Shown piece by piece: positions 1-8,065 of a stretch of 64,000 nt of DNA. Source of the stretch: Salegentibacter mishustinae (GTDB taxonomy: Bacteria; Bacteroidota; Bacteroidia; Flavobacteriales; Flavobacteriaceae). The stretch lies in the NCBI RefSeq assembly GCF_002900095.1, contig NZ_LLKN01000002.1:2356001-2420000 (forward strand), read 5' to 3'. Under the pieces are notes generated by a model that was not told the origin of the DNA, ran no database searches, and was given only the letters and a program-made list of their open reading frames with translations. Both the position numbers and the translations under genes were made by a program. How positions within the stretch are numbered: position 1 is the first letter of the stretch; every line of letters begins with the position of its first letter.

Positions 1-821
1 ATCCGCTACACCTAATTATTGCCTGTTTATTTATTTTGGGTGGTATTGGATTTCCTATTCTATTAAACCTTTATAAATATTTGAGGTATTATTTTATTCA
101 AAAATTAAAGAAGTTTAAAGATCCTAAACAAGTTACTTATATCCCCTGGGTTTTAAATCTTAACTCGAGAATTGTTCTATTTACTACCATTATTCTTTTA
201 GTGGTGGGCACGGGATTTTTCTATATGTTTGAATACAATAATACGCTAAGCGGGCATAGTGAATTTGGTAAAATTGTTACGGCATTTTTTGGGGCTGCAA
301 CTCCAAGAACAGCAGGTTTCAATTCTATTGACACCTCGGCTTTAAATTTTTCAACTTTAATGCTGATTTTTCTTTTAATGTGGATTGGTGCCTCTCCAGC
401 TTCTACAGGAGGGGGAATAAAAACAAGTACATTTGCCCTGGCTACTCTAAATTTTTTCAGTCTTGCTAAAGGAAAAGATAGAATAGAGGTATATAAAAGA
501 GAGGTATCTAATATCTCTATAAGAAGGGCTTTTGCTATTATTTCTCTATCTCTTTTAGTCATTGGAATTTCTTTATCGCTTATATCATTTTTTGAACCAG
601 CTCAAGCGATTATACCTATTACTTTTGAAGCTTTTTCAGCATATAGTACGGTAGGTTTAAGTATGGGAATCACTGCCGGTTTAAGTTCAAGTTCTAAACT
701 GGTAATAATCGCTACCATGTTTATAGGCCGGGTTAGCATGCTTACCTTACTTATAGCCATATTGCGCAATATTAAACACCTTAACTATCGTTACCCTTCA
801 GAAGAGATATTAATCAACTAA
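1..821 (+). CDS. TrkH/KtrB-family potassium channel subunit, 5' truncated by window edge
   Basis: Membrane subunit of a Ktr/Trk K+ uptake system. The reading frame is open from base 3, so the true start lies outside the window; the TTG at 36 is only an in-frame codon. Two selectivity-filter loops are visible: TPRTAGFNS near base 300-320 and STVGLSMG near 650-670, the third and fourth P-loop segments of the family. The C-terminal FIGRVSMLTL block is typical of TrkH/KtrB. Several hydrophobic helices surround the loops. The RCK partner gene follows after 10 bp, so the two are surely co-transcribed. Family assignment is firm; KtrB versus TrkH cannot be decided from this fragment. Confidence 0.93.
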   Translation, partial: PLHLIIACLFILGGIGFPILLNLYKYLRYYFIQKLKKFKDPKQVTYIPWVLNLNSRIVLFTTIILLVVGTGFFYMFEYNNTLSGHSEFGKIVTAFFGAATPRTAGFNSIDTSALNFSTLMLIFLLMWIGASPASTGGGIKTSTFALATLNFFSLAKGKDRIEVYKREVSNISIRRAFAIISLSLLVIGISLSLISFFEPAQAIIPITFEAFSAYSTVGLSMGITAGLSSSSKLVIIATMFIGRVSMLTLLIAILRNIKHLNYRYPSEEILIN

Positions 822-831
822 AGCAAACTAC

Positions 832-1530
832 ATGAAATATATTATTATAGGTTTAGGCAATTTTGGTGCTTCCCTGGCAGAGAAATTAACTTCCATGGGA
901 AACGAGGTGATTGGCGTAGATAGTAACCTGGATAAAGTGGAAGCCATTAAAGAAAAAATTACCCACGCTATAAGTCTTGATGCTACCGATATTAATGCGG
1001 TAACTAACTTACCGCTGGAAGATACTGATATAGTAATTGTTGGTATTGGAGAGGATAAAGGTGCTAATATCATGACAACCGCATTAATGAAACAACTTAA
1101 AGTTAAGAGGTTGATTAGTCGGGCCGTGGCTCCTTTACAGGAAACAGTTTTAGAAGCAATGGGTGTGGAAGAAATAATTCATCCTGAAGAGGAAACTGCA
1201 GAACGCTGGGCTAAAAAGCTTAACCTGGAAGGCGTAGTTGACTCATTTGAAGTTACAGGAGATTACAGCATTGTAGAAAGTGAGATCCCCAAAAAATTTG
1301 ATGGCAAAACATTAGAGGAAATTGGTTTAAAGGAAGATTATAATGTTATTGTGCTTACTACCATTAAATATATGAAAGGTAGAAATGAAATAGGAGCCGC
1401 TAAACAGGTATCTGATGTTCAGGGTGTAGCTACAAGGAACACTAAATTACATTATGGAGATATTATGGTTTTATACGGGAATAACCGGGATATAAAAAAG
1501 CTGTTAAAAGAGGTTAGGAAAAACTCTTAG
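832..1530 (+). CDS. KtrA/TrkA-like RCK potassium uptake regulator
   Basis: Cytoplasmic nucleotide-binding gating subunit of the K+ channel encoded just upstream. The N-terminus has a Rossmann GLGNFG loop at residues 7-12 and an acidic residue at the end of the second strand (GVDSN), as expected for an RCK_N domain binding NAD(H)/ATP; the last ~80 residues fit an RCK_C domain. With 232 residues it has one RCK unit, the KtrA layout, rather than the doubled unit of E. coli TrkA. It starts at an ATG 10 bp after the channel stop. A strong terminator follows at 1609-1645. Confidence 0.92.
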   Translation: MKYIIIGLGNFGASLAEKLTSMGNEVIGVDSNLDKVEAIKEKITHAISLDATDINAVTNLPLEDTDIVIVGIGEDKGANIMTTALMKQLKVKRLISRAVAPLQETVLEAMGVEEIIHPEEETAERWAKKLNLEGVVDSFEVTGDYSIVESEIPKKFDGKTLEEIGLKEDYNVIVLTTIKYMKGRNEIGAAKQVSDVQGVATRNTKLHYGDIMVLYGNNRDIKKLLKEVRKNS

Positions 1531-1608
1531 TCCCCCAAACTATTGGTATCCAGAACAGTTTTTTTAATTTTAAGTTTTGAAAATTCTGAAAAAAATCAGC
1601 CCGTTTAT

Positions 1609-1645
1609 AAAAAAGGACCTTAAAAAATATTTGAGGTCCTTTTTT
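1609..1645 (+). terminator. Intrinsic terminator after the K+ uptake operon
   Basis: AAAAAAGGACCT and AGGTCCTTTTTT form a 12-bp stem around a 13-nt AT-rich loop, with the T-run on the 3' side. The A/T symmetry means it could also act on the minus strand for the convergent gene ending at 1705. Confidence 0.85.
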
Positions 1646-1704
1646 CTTTAGAGCCATTGTTTCAGTTGATACAGTTCAACTAAAAATTTCCTGTATTTCT
1701 TCTT

Positions 1705-2349
1705 TTAATTAGTTTCAAGTTCTTCCCAGGCCTTTTGCAGAGTTTGTAAAAAAACTTCTGAAGGCTGAGCTCCCGAAATAGCAAATTTATCATCAAAAAC
1801 AAAAAAGGGAACTCCTCTTACTCCTATATTTCGTGCTTCCATTTCGTCTTGTTTCACCTCATAGCTAAAGGCATCAGAGGCCAGCATATCTTTCACTTCA
1901 TTAGAATTTATTCCAACTGAAGTAGCGATTTCTTCTATTACTTTGGGGTCATCTATATTTTTACCTTCTGTAAAATGGGCTTTAAATAAAGCTTCTTCAG
2001 CCTCATTATCCACTTCTTTTGACTTGGCCAATTGAATAAGTCTATGCGCCATAAAAGAGTTTGCCAATACAGAACCTTCCAGGTTAAAATCCAGGCCTAC
2101 TTCTTCGGCCATTTGCGTGGCACCTTTAAACATGTCGCGCGCCTGGCTTTCGCTTATATTCTTTACTTTCATAAAATATTCAAGCGTATTTAAATTGGGA
2201 TCTGTTTTTAGAGTAGAATCCAACTGATAACTTTTCCACTCTATTTCTACTTGATCTTTTCCTGAAAAATCAACAAGGGCATTTTCAAATTTTTTCTTGC
2301 CTATATAACAAAACGGACACCTTACATCTGACCATATTTTTACTTTCAT
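1705..2349 (-). CDS. DsbA-family (FrnE-like) thiol oxidoreductase
   Basis: A 214-residue thioredoxin-fold protein of the DsbA/2-hydroxychromene-2-carboxylate isomerase family (PF01323 type). The active-site CPFC sits at residues 11-14 directly after the first strand, and the cis-proline loop is seen in GVRGVPFF near residue 178. The helical insertion between the two halves is the usual size. There is no signal peptide, so it is predicted cytoplasmic, like FrnE, where it would act in disulfide handling or stress protection. It is a single gene, convergent with the K+ operon. The exact substrate cannot be read from the sequence. Confidence 0.88.
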   Translation of the reverse strand: MKVKIWSDVRCPFCYIGKKKFENALVDFSGKDQVEIEWKSYQLDSTLKTDPNLNTLEYFMKVKNISESQARDMFKGATQMAEEVGLDFNLEGSVLANSFMAHRLIQLAKSKEVDNEAEEALFKAHFTEGKNIDDPKVIEEIATSVGINSNEVKDMLASDAFSYEVKQDEMEARNIGVRGVPFFVFDDKFAISGAQPSEVFLQTLQKAWEELETN

Positions 2350-2731
2350 CTTTTCTTTTTATGATGTTTGACGTAAATTTTTAAACTATCTTTCAAGAAA
2401 GATAGTAGTTTTGACCTCTATTTTATATCTGGAGATATTATTTCTGAAATGCCAACTCGCTTTAATACCTGGTTCAGAAATAAAAGTCAGTAGTTTTATT
2501 AAATTCAATCAGCACCATCATAAATAATTTCAAGCAATTACACAGGAAGGCATTCTACCTAATCTTTACTTCCTTTCTTATATTTTCCTGTAAGAATTCT
2601 GAAAAGTCGACGAGCAATATAAATACACGTGATCTACGGCCGATAGCGATTAAAAGTAGCCGTACTAAGAATATTCCTCAAAAACTGAAATTTACAAAGT
2701 CCTTGGAATTGGAATAAGTATTATATCCGCT
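2350..2731. other. 382-bp gap between divergent genes, with an ORF remnant
   Basis: The gap holds the divergent promoters of the DsbA-like gene and the permease. The only other structure I see is the start-less lipoprotein-like frame at 2484-2717, described separately. No hairpin or RNA gene is evident. Confidence 0.4.
2484..2717 (+). pseudogene. Possible lipoprotein remnant without a start codon
   Basis: This frame is open from 2484 to a TAA at 2715-2717. Its translation resembles a short lipoprotein: a basic stretch (KQLHRK), a hydrophobic run and a lipobox FLIFSC with Cys at 2589-2591, then a polar tail. No ATG, GTG or TTG lies between the upstream stop and the hydrophobic segment, so it is either a decayed 5' gene piece, a frame using a non-standard start, or chance. 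Confidence 0.25.
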
Positions 2732-2833
2732 TTGTATTTATTAGAATACTTAAAAGAAATAATTTTATTTCTTTTTTTTATTTCCGTCTCTCCAACTCCT
2801 TTTCTATATTGTACATACCTAATTCACTGCAAC

Positions 2834-5029
2834 TTGGGAAATAAAAATAAAAAGACGGTAAGCCCCGTAAAATCTTCCGGGCTAAGCACTTTTGCAGGTG
2901 TTTTCACACCATCTATTCTTACTATTCTTGGGGTTATAATGTACCTCCGATTTGGTTGGGTAGTGGGTAATGTTGGGTTATTAGGCAGTCTTATTATTGT
3001 AAGCCTTGCGACCTCTATCACTTTCCTAACCTCCCTTTCCCTAGCAGCTATAGCCACAGATCAACAAGTAAAGATAGGCGGAGCTTATTATATGATAAGC
3101 CGTTCTCTTGGTATTGAAAGTGGTGGCGCTGTTGGAATTTCTCTCTATCTGGCCCAGGCCCTGTCTGTTTCCATGTATACAGTAGGTTTTGCTGAAAGTA
3201 TCGTGGAAGTGTTTCCAGTATTAAATGAGAAGCTAATTGCAGTATCTGCTATTCTTTTTGTTGCAGGGGTAGCTCTGGTTTCGGCTAAAGCAGCCAGTAG
3301 GGTGCAATATTTTATTCTTATCGCAATTGGTATCTCCCTTATTTCCCTAATCTTCGGAAGTCCCATAGAATCTACAGAAATCGAATTATGGGGCGCATCT
3401 CCAGAAAATTCGGTTCCGTTTTGGGTGGTATTTGCAGTTTTTTTTCCTGCAGTAACGGGTATTGACGTGGGCGTTAACATGTCTGGGGACCTAAAAGATG
3501 CAGGAAAATCAATTCCAAAGGGCACTTTTCTCGCTGTAGGTGTAGGTTATGTGGTATATATGGTGTTACCTGTGATTCTTGCTACGCGAGCTGATGCTAT
3601 TAGCCTTGTAGAAGACCCCATGATTATGCGAAGAATCGCATTTTGGGGCGATGCCATTCTAATAGGAGTTTGGGGTGCAACCCTATCAAGCGCTCTTGGT
3701 AGCACTATGGCAGCACCACGGGTGTTGCAAGCCCTGGCGCGTGATGGTGTTTTACCTCGTTCCATGGCCCGACTGGGAAAGGGAAGTGGCAAAGAAAACC
3801 TTCCCCGAATGGGCACTATTTTTACACTTATTTTCACAATAACTGCTGTACTCCTGGGAGACTTAAATATAATAGCTCCTATACTAACCATGTTCTTTCT
3901 GACTGCCTATGGAGTATTAAACATCTCTGCTGGAGTTGAAAATATATTAAAATCTCCTTCCTTTAGACCTCGGTTTAAAGTTCACTGGTTTTTTTCCCTT
4001 CTAGGTGCAGCCGGTTGTATTAGTGCTATGATACTTATTAATCCATTGGCCACATTTATTGCCGCTATATTTGTATTTGGGATTTTCTTTTGGATTAAAC
4101 GCAGAAACCTTGAAAAAACCTGGGGAGGAGTAGGACGAGGAATTCGATTAAGCCTCATTCGCTCTAGCCTTATGCAGCTTGGAGAAGTATCAGACCCCAA
4201 GAATTGGCGTCCTCATTTCCTGGTTTTATCGGGGGCTCCTATGAACCGCTGGCACCTAATCGCAATGGCTAATAGTTTTGTTCAGGAAAAAGCTATCATG
4301 ACCGTAGCAACCATTCTTACCGAAAAGGATATTCATAAGAAAAGATTAATCGAACTGGAGAGACATACCAGGGAATTTCTTTCTAAAAAAGGGATTTATA
4401 GTCTGGTACGTATCGTACCAGCAGCCAATCCATATATTGGAGCTAAAACAATGGTAGACCATTATGGATTAGGAAGCCTCGCACCTAATACTATTATTCT
4501 GGGTGATACCCAGGAAGAAAGCCATTTGCCAGATTACTGCGATATGATCCATTATTTCTACAGGTCACAACGCAATATAATGATCTTTGATATGGAGGAT
4601 GATTATGAGGCAAATCCCAAACAAAAAATTGATCTCTGGTGGGGAGGGTTAAAGCTAAACGGGGCTCTTATGATTGTAATGGCGCATTTGTTACAAAGAA
4701 GTGTGCAATGGTCAGACGCAGACCTAACCATCAAAATGGTTGTGCGCAACGAAGCTGCCAAAATAAGAACTGAAAAAAATCTGATCGAAATGATCGAGAA
4801 AATGCGCTCTAATGCCAGTTATAAGTTTATTATAGCCGGTGATAGAAATTTTCCAGAAATTCTTGCCGAATCGAGCCGTAAAGCCGATCTGGTCTTTCTA
4901 GGTTTAAAAGAGCCTGATGACGAATATGTAGATTACTATAAAAAGCTAAAGGCAAATACTTCCAGCCTTAAAAATAAAATATTTGTATTAGCTGGTGAAG
5001 ATATTTCCTTTGAGGATGTACTTTTTTAA
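2834..5029 (+). CDS. SLC12-like (cation-chloride cotransporter type) APC permease
   Basis: An APC-superfamily transporter. Residues after the start carry STFAGVFTPSILTILG and MYLRFGW, the TM1 signature of the SLC12 branch of APC carriers, followed by about 12 membrane helices and a ~270-residue soluble C-terminal region. Bacterial members are often annotated only as amino acid permeases, and the substrate is not known from sequence. Start choice: the frame opens at a TTG at 2732, but the first ~34 residues are an odd hydrophobic stretch before the conserved part. The TTG at 2834 gives a short polar leader and a normal N-terminus. No ATG precedes the first conserved helix. Confidence 0.8.
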   Translation: MGNKNKKTVSPVKSSGLSTFAGVFTPSILTILGVIMYLRFGWVVGNVGLLGSLIIVSLATSITFLTSLSLAAIATDQQVKIGGAYYMISRSLGIESGGAVGISLYLAQALSVSMYTVGFAESIVEVFPVLNEKLIAVSAILFVAGVALVSAKAASRVQYFILIAIGISLISLIFGSPIESTEIELWGASPENSVPFWVVFAVFFPAVTGIDVGVNMSGDLKDAGKSIPKGTFLAVGVGYVVYMVLPVILATRADAISLVEDPMIMRRIAFWGDAILIGVWGATLSSALGSTMAAPRVLQALARDGVLPRSMARLGKGSGKENLPRMGTIFTLIFTITAVLLGDLNIIAPILTMFFLTAYGVLNISAGVENILKSPSFRPRFKVHWFFSLLGAAGCISAMILINPLATFIAAIFVFGIFFWIKRRNLEKTWGGVGRGIRLSLIRSSLMQLGEVSDPKNWRPHFLVLSGAPMNRWHLIAMANSFVQEKAIMTVATILTEKDIHKKRLIELERHTREFLSKKGIYSLVRIVPAANPYIGAKTMVDHYGLGSLAPNTIILGDTQEESHLPDYCDMIHYFYRSQRNIMIFDMEDDYEANPKQKIDLWWGGLKLNGALMIVMAHLLQRSVQWSDADLTIKMVVRNEAAKIRTEKNLIEMIEKMRSNASYKFIIAGDRNFPEILAESSRKADLVFLGLKEPDDEYVDYYKKLKANTSSLKNKIFVLAGEDISFEDVLF

Positions 5030-5257
5030 AAGATACTTTCTGGCAAATTAAGTCTTCTAATCCCTAAGCTCAGGAAATTCACTAAAATAGATTTTAATTG
5101 ATGCTGCTTTCCTCTTTTGAATAATTTCTTCTGCGAAACATCTTTTTAATTCATAGGTATTTCATTAAACCCTTTACTGAAACCTAACACACTTTTTCTG
5201 GAAATCCAGATTTTTAATTTTATATCCAAATTATAGAGGTGCTCGCTTTACTTGCTC

Positions 5258-6151
5258 TCATTTCCCCTTCAAAAATTTATTGATTTTATCAATTTTTATT
5301 TCAGGATTTGCACCTTCTTCTCCTGCTACCAGTGCCCCCATTGCGCAGGCAAAATCGAGTGTACTTTGCGGATCTTCTTCTTTTAACAAGCCAGCAATCA
5401 AACTGGCCAGGAAGGAATCTCCTGCACCAACTGTATCTTTTACTTTAACTTTAAATCCGCTATTGTAAAATCGTTTTCCTCCTTTTAACAACACTGCGCC
5501 ATGTCTACCCTTGGTAACACAAATAGTGGGAGTGTTTGTTTCTTCGGAAAGATATTGTAGGTTTTGTTCTAAAGAATTGTAAGGAGAGCCAATCATTTCG
5601 GCAATTTCAAATAGTTCGTCGTCATTAAATTTTATAAAATCTGCCTGGCTCAAAAGTTTTACCAATACTTCCTTTTCATAAAACGGAGGACGTAAATTTA
5701 TATCGAAAACACAGTATTTTGCTTCAGGCAAGAGATTAAATAATGTATTTCGGCTTACCTCATCGCGGCAAACCAAACTTCCAAATATAAAAGCATCAGC
5801 TTTCTTTACGGCAGTTTTTATAGCTTCTGAAATTTCAATTTTATCCCAGGCCACCGGGTGTGAGATCTCATAAGTAGCAGAACCACCTGCAGATAATGTT
5901 ACATTTACCACCCCGGTAGAATGGTCAGTATCTTTGGCAATATTTTCGGTTTTAATATTTTTAGATTTGAGATAAGAGAGTAGGTTCTCTCCTTTTTCAT
6001 CGTCCCCTACTTTGCTAATCATTTCGGTTGAAATTCCTAATCCCGAAAGTCTGGAAGCTACATTTAGGGGTGCACCTCCAATTCTTTCACTCTCCGGAAA
6101 AACATCGTATAATATTTCGCCGAAACATATAGCTTGAGGGTAATTTGACAT
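5258..6151 (-). CDS. PfkB-family fructokinase
   Basis: Cytoplasmic sugar kinase that would phosphorylate fructose released by the GH32 enzyme of this locus, feeding glycolysis. The 297 residues show the ribokinase-family signature 1 (GGAPLNVASRLSGLG, residues 25-39) and signature 2 around DTVGAGDSF (239-247), with D245 as the expected catalytic base. The N-terminus (CFGEILYDVFP) matches bacterial fructokinases. It is the last gene of the fructan locus, 159 bp after susD, with a strong hairpin in that gap, so its expression may be partly uncoupled from susCD. Family certain, fructose specificity inferred from context. Confidence 0.9.
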   Translation of the reverse strand: MSNYPQAICFGEILYDVFPESERIGGAPLNVASRLSGLGISTEMISKVGDDEKGENLLSYLKSKNIKTENIAKDTDHSTGVVNVTLSAGGSATYEISHPVAWDKIEISEAIKTAVKKADAFIFGSLVCRDEVSRNTLFNLLPEAKYCVFDINLRPPFYEKEVLVKLLSQADFIKFNDDELFEIAEMIGSPYNSLEQNLQYLSEETNTPTICVTKGRHGAVLLKGGKRFYNSGFKVKVKDTVGAGDSFLASLIAGLLKEEDPQSTLDFACAMGALVAGEEGANPEIKIDKINKFLKGK

Positions 6152-6267
6152 ATTGTAAATTTTATGCTTTAAAATAATAAAATAGAAAAATTGCTCCTAT
6201 AAAAAAAATACAATTAACTGTATAGAGTGTACTTTACTACTATTAGCGGTTTAATTTTTAGCGTAAA

Positions 6268-6299
6268 TATATACAGGCAGTCTCAACTGCCTGTATATA
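6268..6299 (-). terminator. 14-bp hairpin between susD and fructokinase
   Basis: A perfect 14-bp stem (TATATACAGGCAGT pairing with ACTGCCTGTATATA) around a 4-nt loop lies 11 bp after the susD stop. In the minus-strand transcript it is followed by a U/A-rich stretch. It could terminate the susCD message, partially attenuate read-through to the kinase, or protect the susCD mRNA 3' end. Confidence 0.7.
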
Positions 6300-6310
6300 A
6301 AACTTTAACT

Positions 6311-8053
6311 CTAATAGCCGGGATTCTGAACATACAATCCACCTGTAAAATCTATTTCACGCTGAGGGATTGGATAATATTCGTCCCTTCCTGCTGTAAA
6401 AACAGCGTTTGCAAGGAAATCTCTTTTTGTTTTTTCTTCGTCGAGATAGGCGTTTAGAGTTTCTGCAGCTTCTCCCCATCTTACAAGATCAAAAAACCTT
6501 GGTCCTTCCATCCCAAATTCCAGTCTTCTTTCAAATTTTAGAGCTTTCCAGGCAAATTCTTTACTAGGGAAAGAGTCGTATAATTCCACATTATAAATAT
6601 TAGATGCCCCTGCTTCTACAGGTCTTGTACTACTGGCCGCTGCTCTTTCTCTTATTTCATTAATCAATGGAAGCGCTTCTTCATATCTATCTAATTGAAT
6701 TAAAGCTTCTGCCTTAAATAAAAGCACATCTGCATAGCGTATGAAAATCACATTTCTTGAAGTTCCCACAAAAGGACCTTCCTTAACATAGCAAGAACAA
6801 TCTGGCGCTTGCTGTTCTTTCATATTGCCGAAAAACCCATAAACTCCGGGGTCTCTTGCCCAGGTAAAATTATAGATCATATCTCCCTCTGAATTTACCG
6901 TATTTCTATATTTAAAAGGTCTCCCTGGTATCCCTACGGTATGGTCAAGTCTTGGATCTACAGATAGACCAGAATTTACTTCAACTGTACCATCTTCCTG
7001 TACATCGTTCAGAATATCTGAATTATTAAAAGTGTCCAATAATGGTAATCCTTCATTATTCGTCCGGAAAGCATTTACCATGTTTTGGCTGGCAAGGTGA
7101 AACCCACAACATCCGTAAAGACCGGTACCGTGTGGTGAATTTAGCCCGGTCACAAAACTTACCCTTCCTACTCTAGTACCATCATCAATAGAGAATTGAG
7201 CAGCCCATATAGACTCAGGACCATTCTCATATTCTACAAGAAAATTATTCCCATAATCTGGTTCAAGGCTTCCTGTAACCTCATCGGCATATTGAATTAC
7301 TTCTTCAAGCATAGCTTGATTAATATTCACAACCTGGTGTGTTTCATTTTGTTCGTAGGCCTGATATAGTTTAACCTTAGCCAGGTATGCTGCTGCTGCG
7401 CTTTTATCTGCTCGTCCAACCTCATCCTGCGCCTGTGGAAGGTTATCGTATGCGAACTTAAAGTCATCGGCTATTTTGTTCCATAGCTCCTGGTTAGGAA
7501 TATCGTTACTTGTTTCGGCTATTTCTTCCTGGGAAAGTTCTTCTGTGATGTAAGGTATCTTTTTAAAAATACGCTTTAGCATGAAATGAGAATGTGCTCG
7601 CAAAAATCTAAGTTCAGCCTGTCTTATGGTCTTTATTTGATATTCTTCTTCCGGAATATCATTGATTACTGACAATGCAAAATTAGCTCTTGAGATTGCT
7701 TTATAGTAATTGGTCCAGGTACGCGGCGCCATTAATTCTCCCTGATCTGGAACTGTTAAATAATACTGTTCATATCTATCTACTTCACCAACGTCTCCAC
7801 GACCTCCTCCTCCTTTATAGGAATCGTCAGAACGTACACTACCATATACCCACATATTGGTTAGCGGACCTATCATATCATCATTGGCAATACTTGCATA
7901 AGCAGCGATCACAAGTGATTCGGCATTATCAGCCGTTTTAACGTTTTCGCTGGAAAGAACCCCTTCAGGTTCATATTCCAGAAAGTCTTCGGAACAGGAA
8001 ACTAAAGTAAAAGCAAGTAATAATCCTGTTAGTATAAATTTTATATTTTTCAT
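6311..8053 (-). CDS. susD: SusD/RagB-family fructan-binding lipoprotein
   Basis: Surface glycan-binding lipoprotein that caps the SusC channel. It begins with a signal peptide ending in the lipobox TLVSC (Cys20), followed by acidic residues and the family's N-terminal EDFLEYEPEG-like segment. The middle has the TPR-like helices of SusD_like_3/RagB, and the C-terminus has FERRLEFGMEGPRFFDLVRW and YYPIPQREID, hallmarks of the family. The length of 580 is normal. It sits 12 bp downstream of susC. The ligand is inferred to be fructan or levan/inulin oligosaccharide from the GH32 neighbour. Confidence 0.95.
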   Translation of the reverse strand: MKNIKFILTGLLLAFTLVSCSEDFLEYEPEGVLSSENVKTADNAESLVIAAYASIANDDMIGPLTNMWVYGSVRSDDSYKGGGGRGDVGEVDRYEQYYLTVPDQGELMAPRTWTNYYKAISRANFALSVINDIPEEEYQIKTIRQAELRFLRAHSHFMLKRIFKKIPYITEELSQEEIAETSNDIPNQELWNKIADDFKFAYDNLPQAQDEVGRADKSAAAAYLAKVKLYQAYEQNETHQVVNINQAMLEEVIQYADEVTGSLEPDYGNNFLVEYENGPESIWAAQFSIDDGTRVGRVSFVTGLNSPHGTGLYGCCGFHLASQNMVNAFRTNNEGLPLLDTFNNSDILNDVQEDGTVEVNSGLSVDPRLDHTVGIPGRPFKYRNTVNSEGDMIYNFTWARDPGVYGFFGNMKEQQAPDCSCYVKEGPFVGTSRNVIFIRYADVLLFKAEALIQLDRYEEALPLINEIRERAAASSTRPVEAGASNIYNVELYDSFPSKEFAWKALKFERRLEFGMEGPRFFDLVRWGEAAETLNAYLDEEKTKRDFLANAVFTAGRDEYYPIPQREIDFTGGLYVQNPGY

Positions 8054-8065
8054 GATTCTATTTAA

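Noticed and set aside
3145-3891. Long antisense frames inside the permease gene
   Set aside because: They mirror the codon pattern of the real gene, have no recognisable domains and no start context.
6227-6457. Plus-strand frame overlapping the end of susD
   Set aside because: It runs through the hairpin and the conserved susD 3' end, with no domain or signal of its own.
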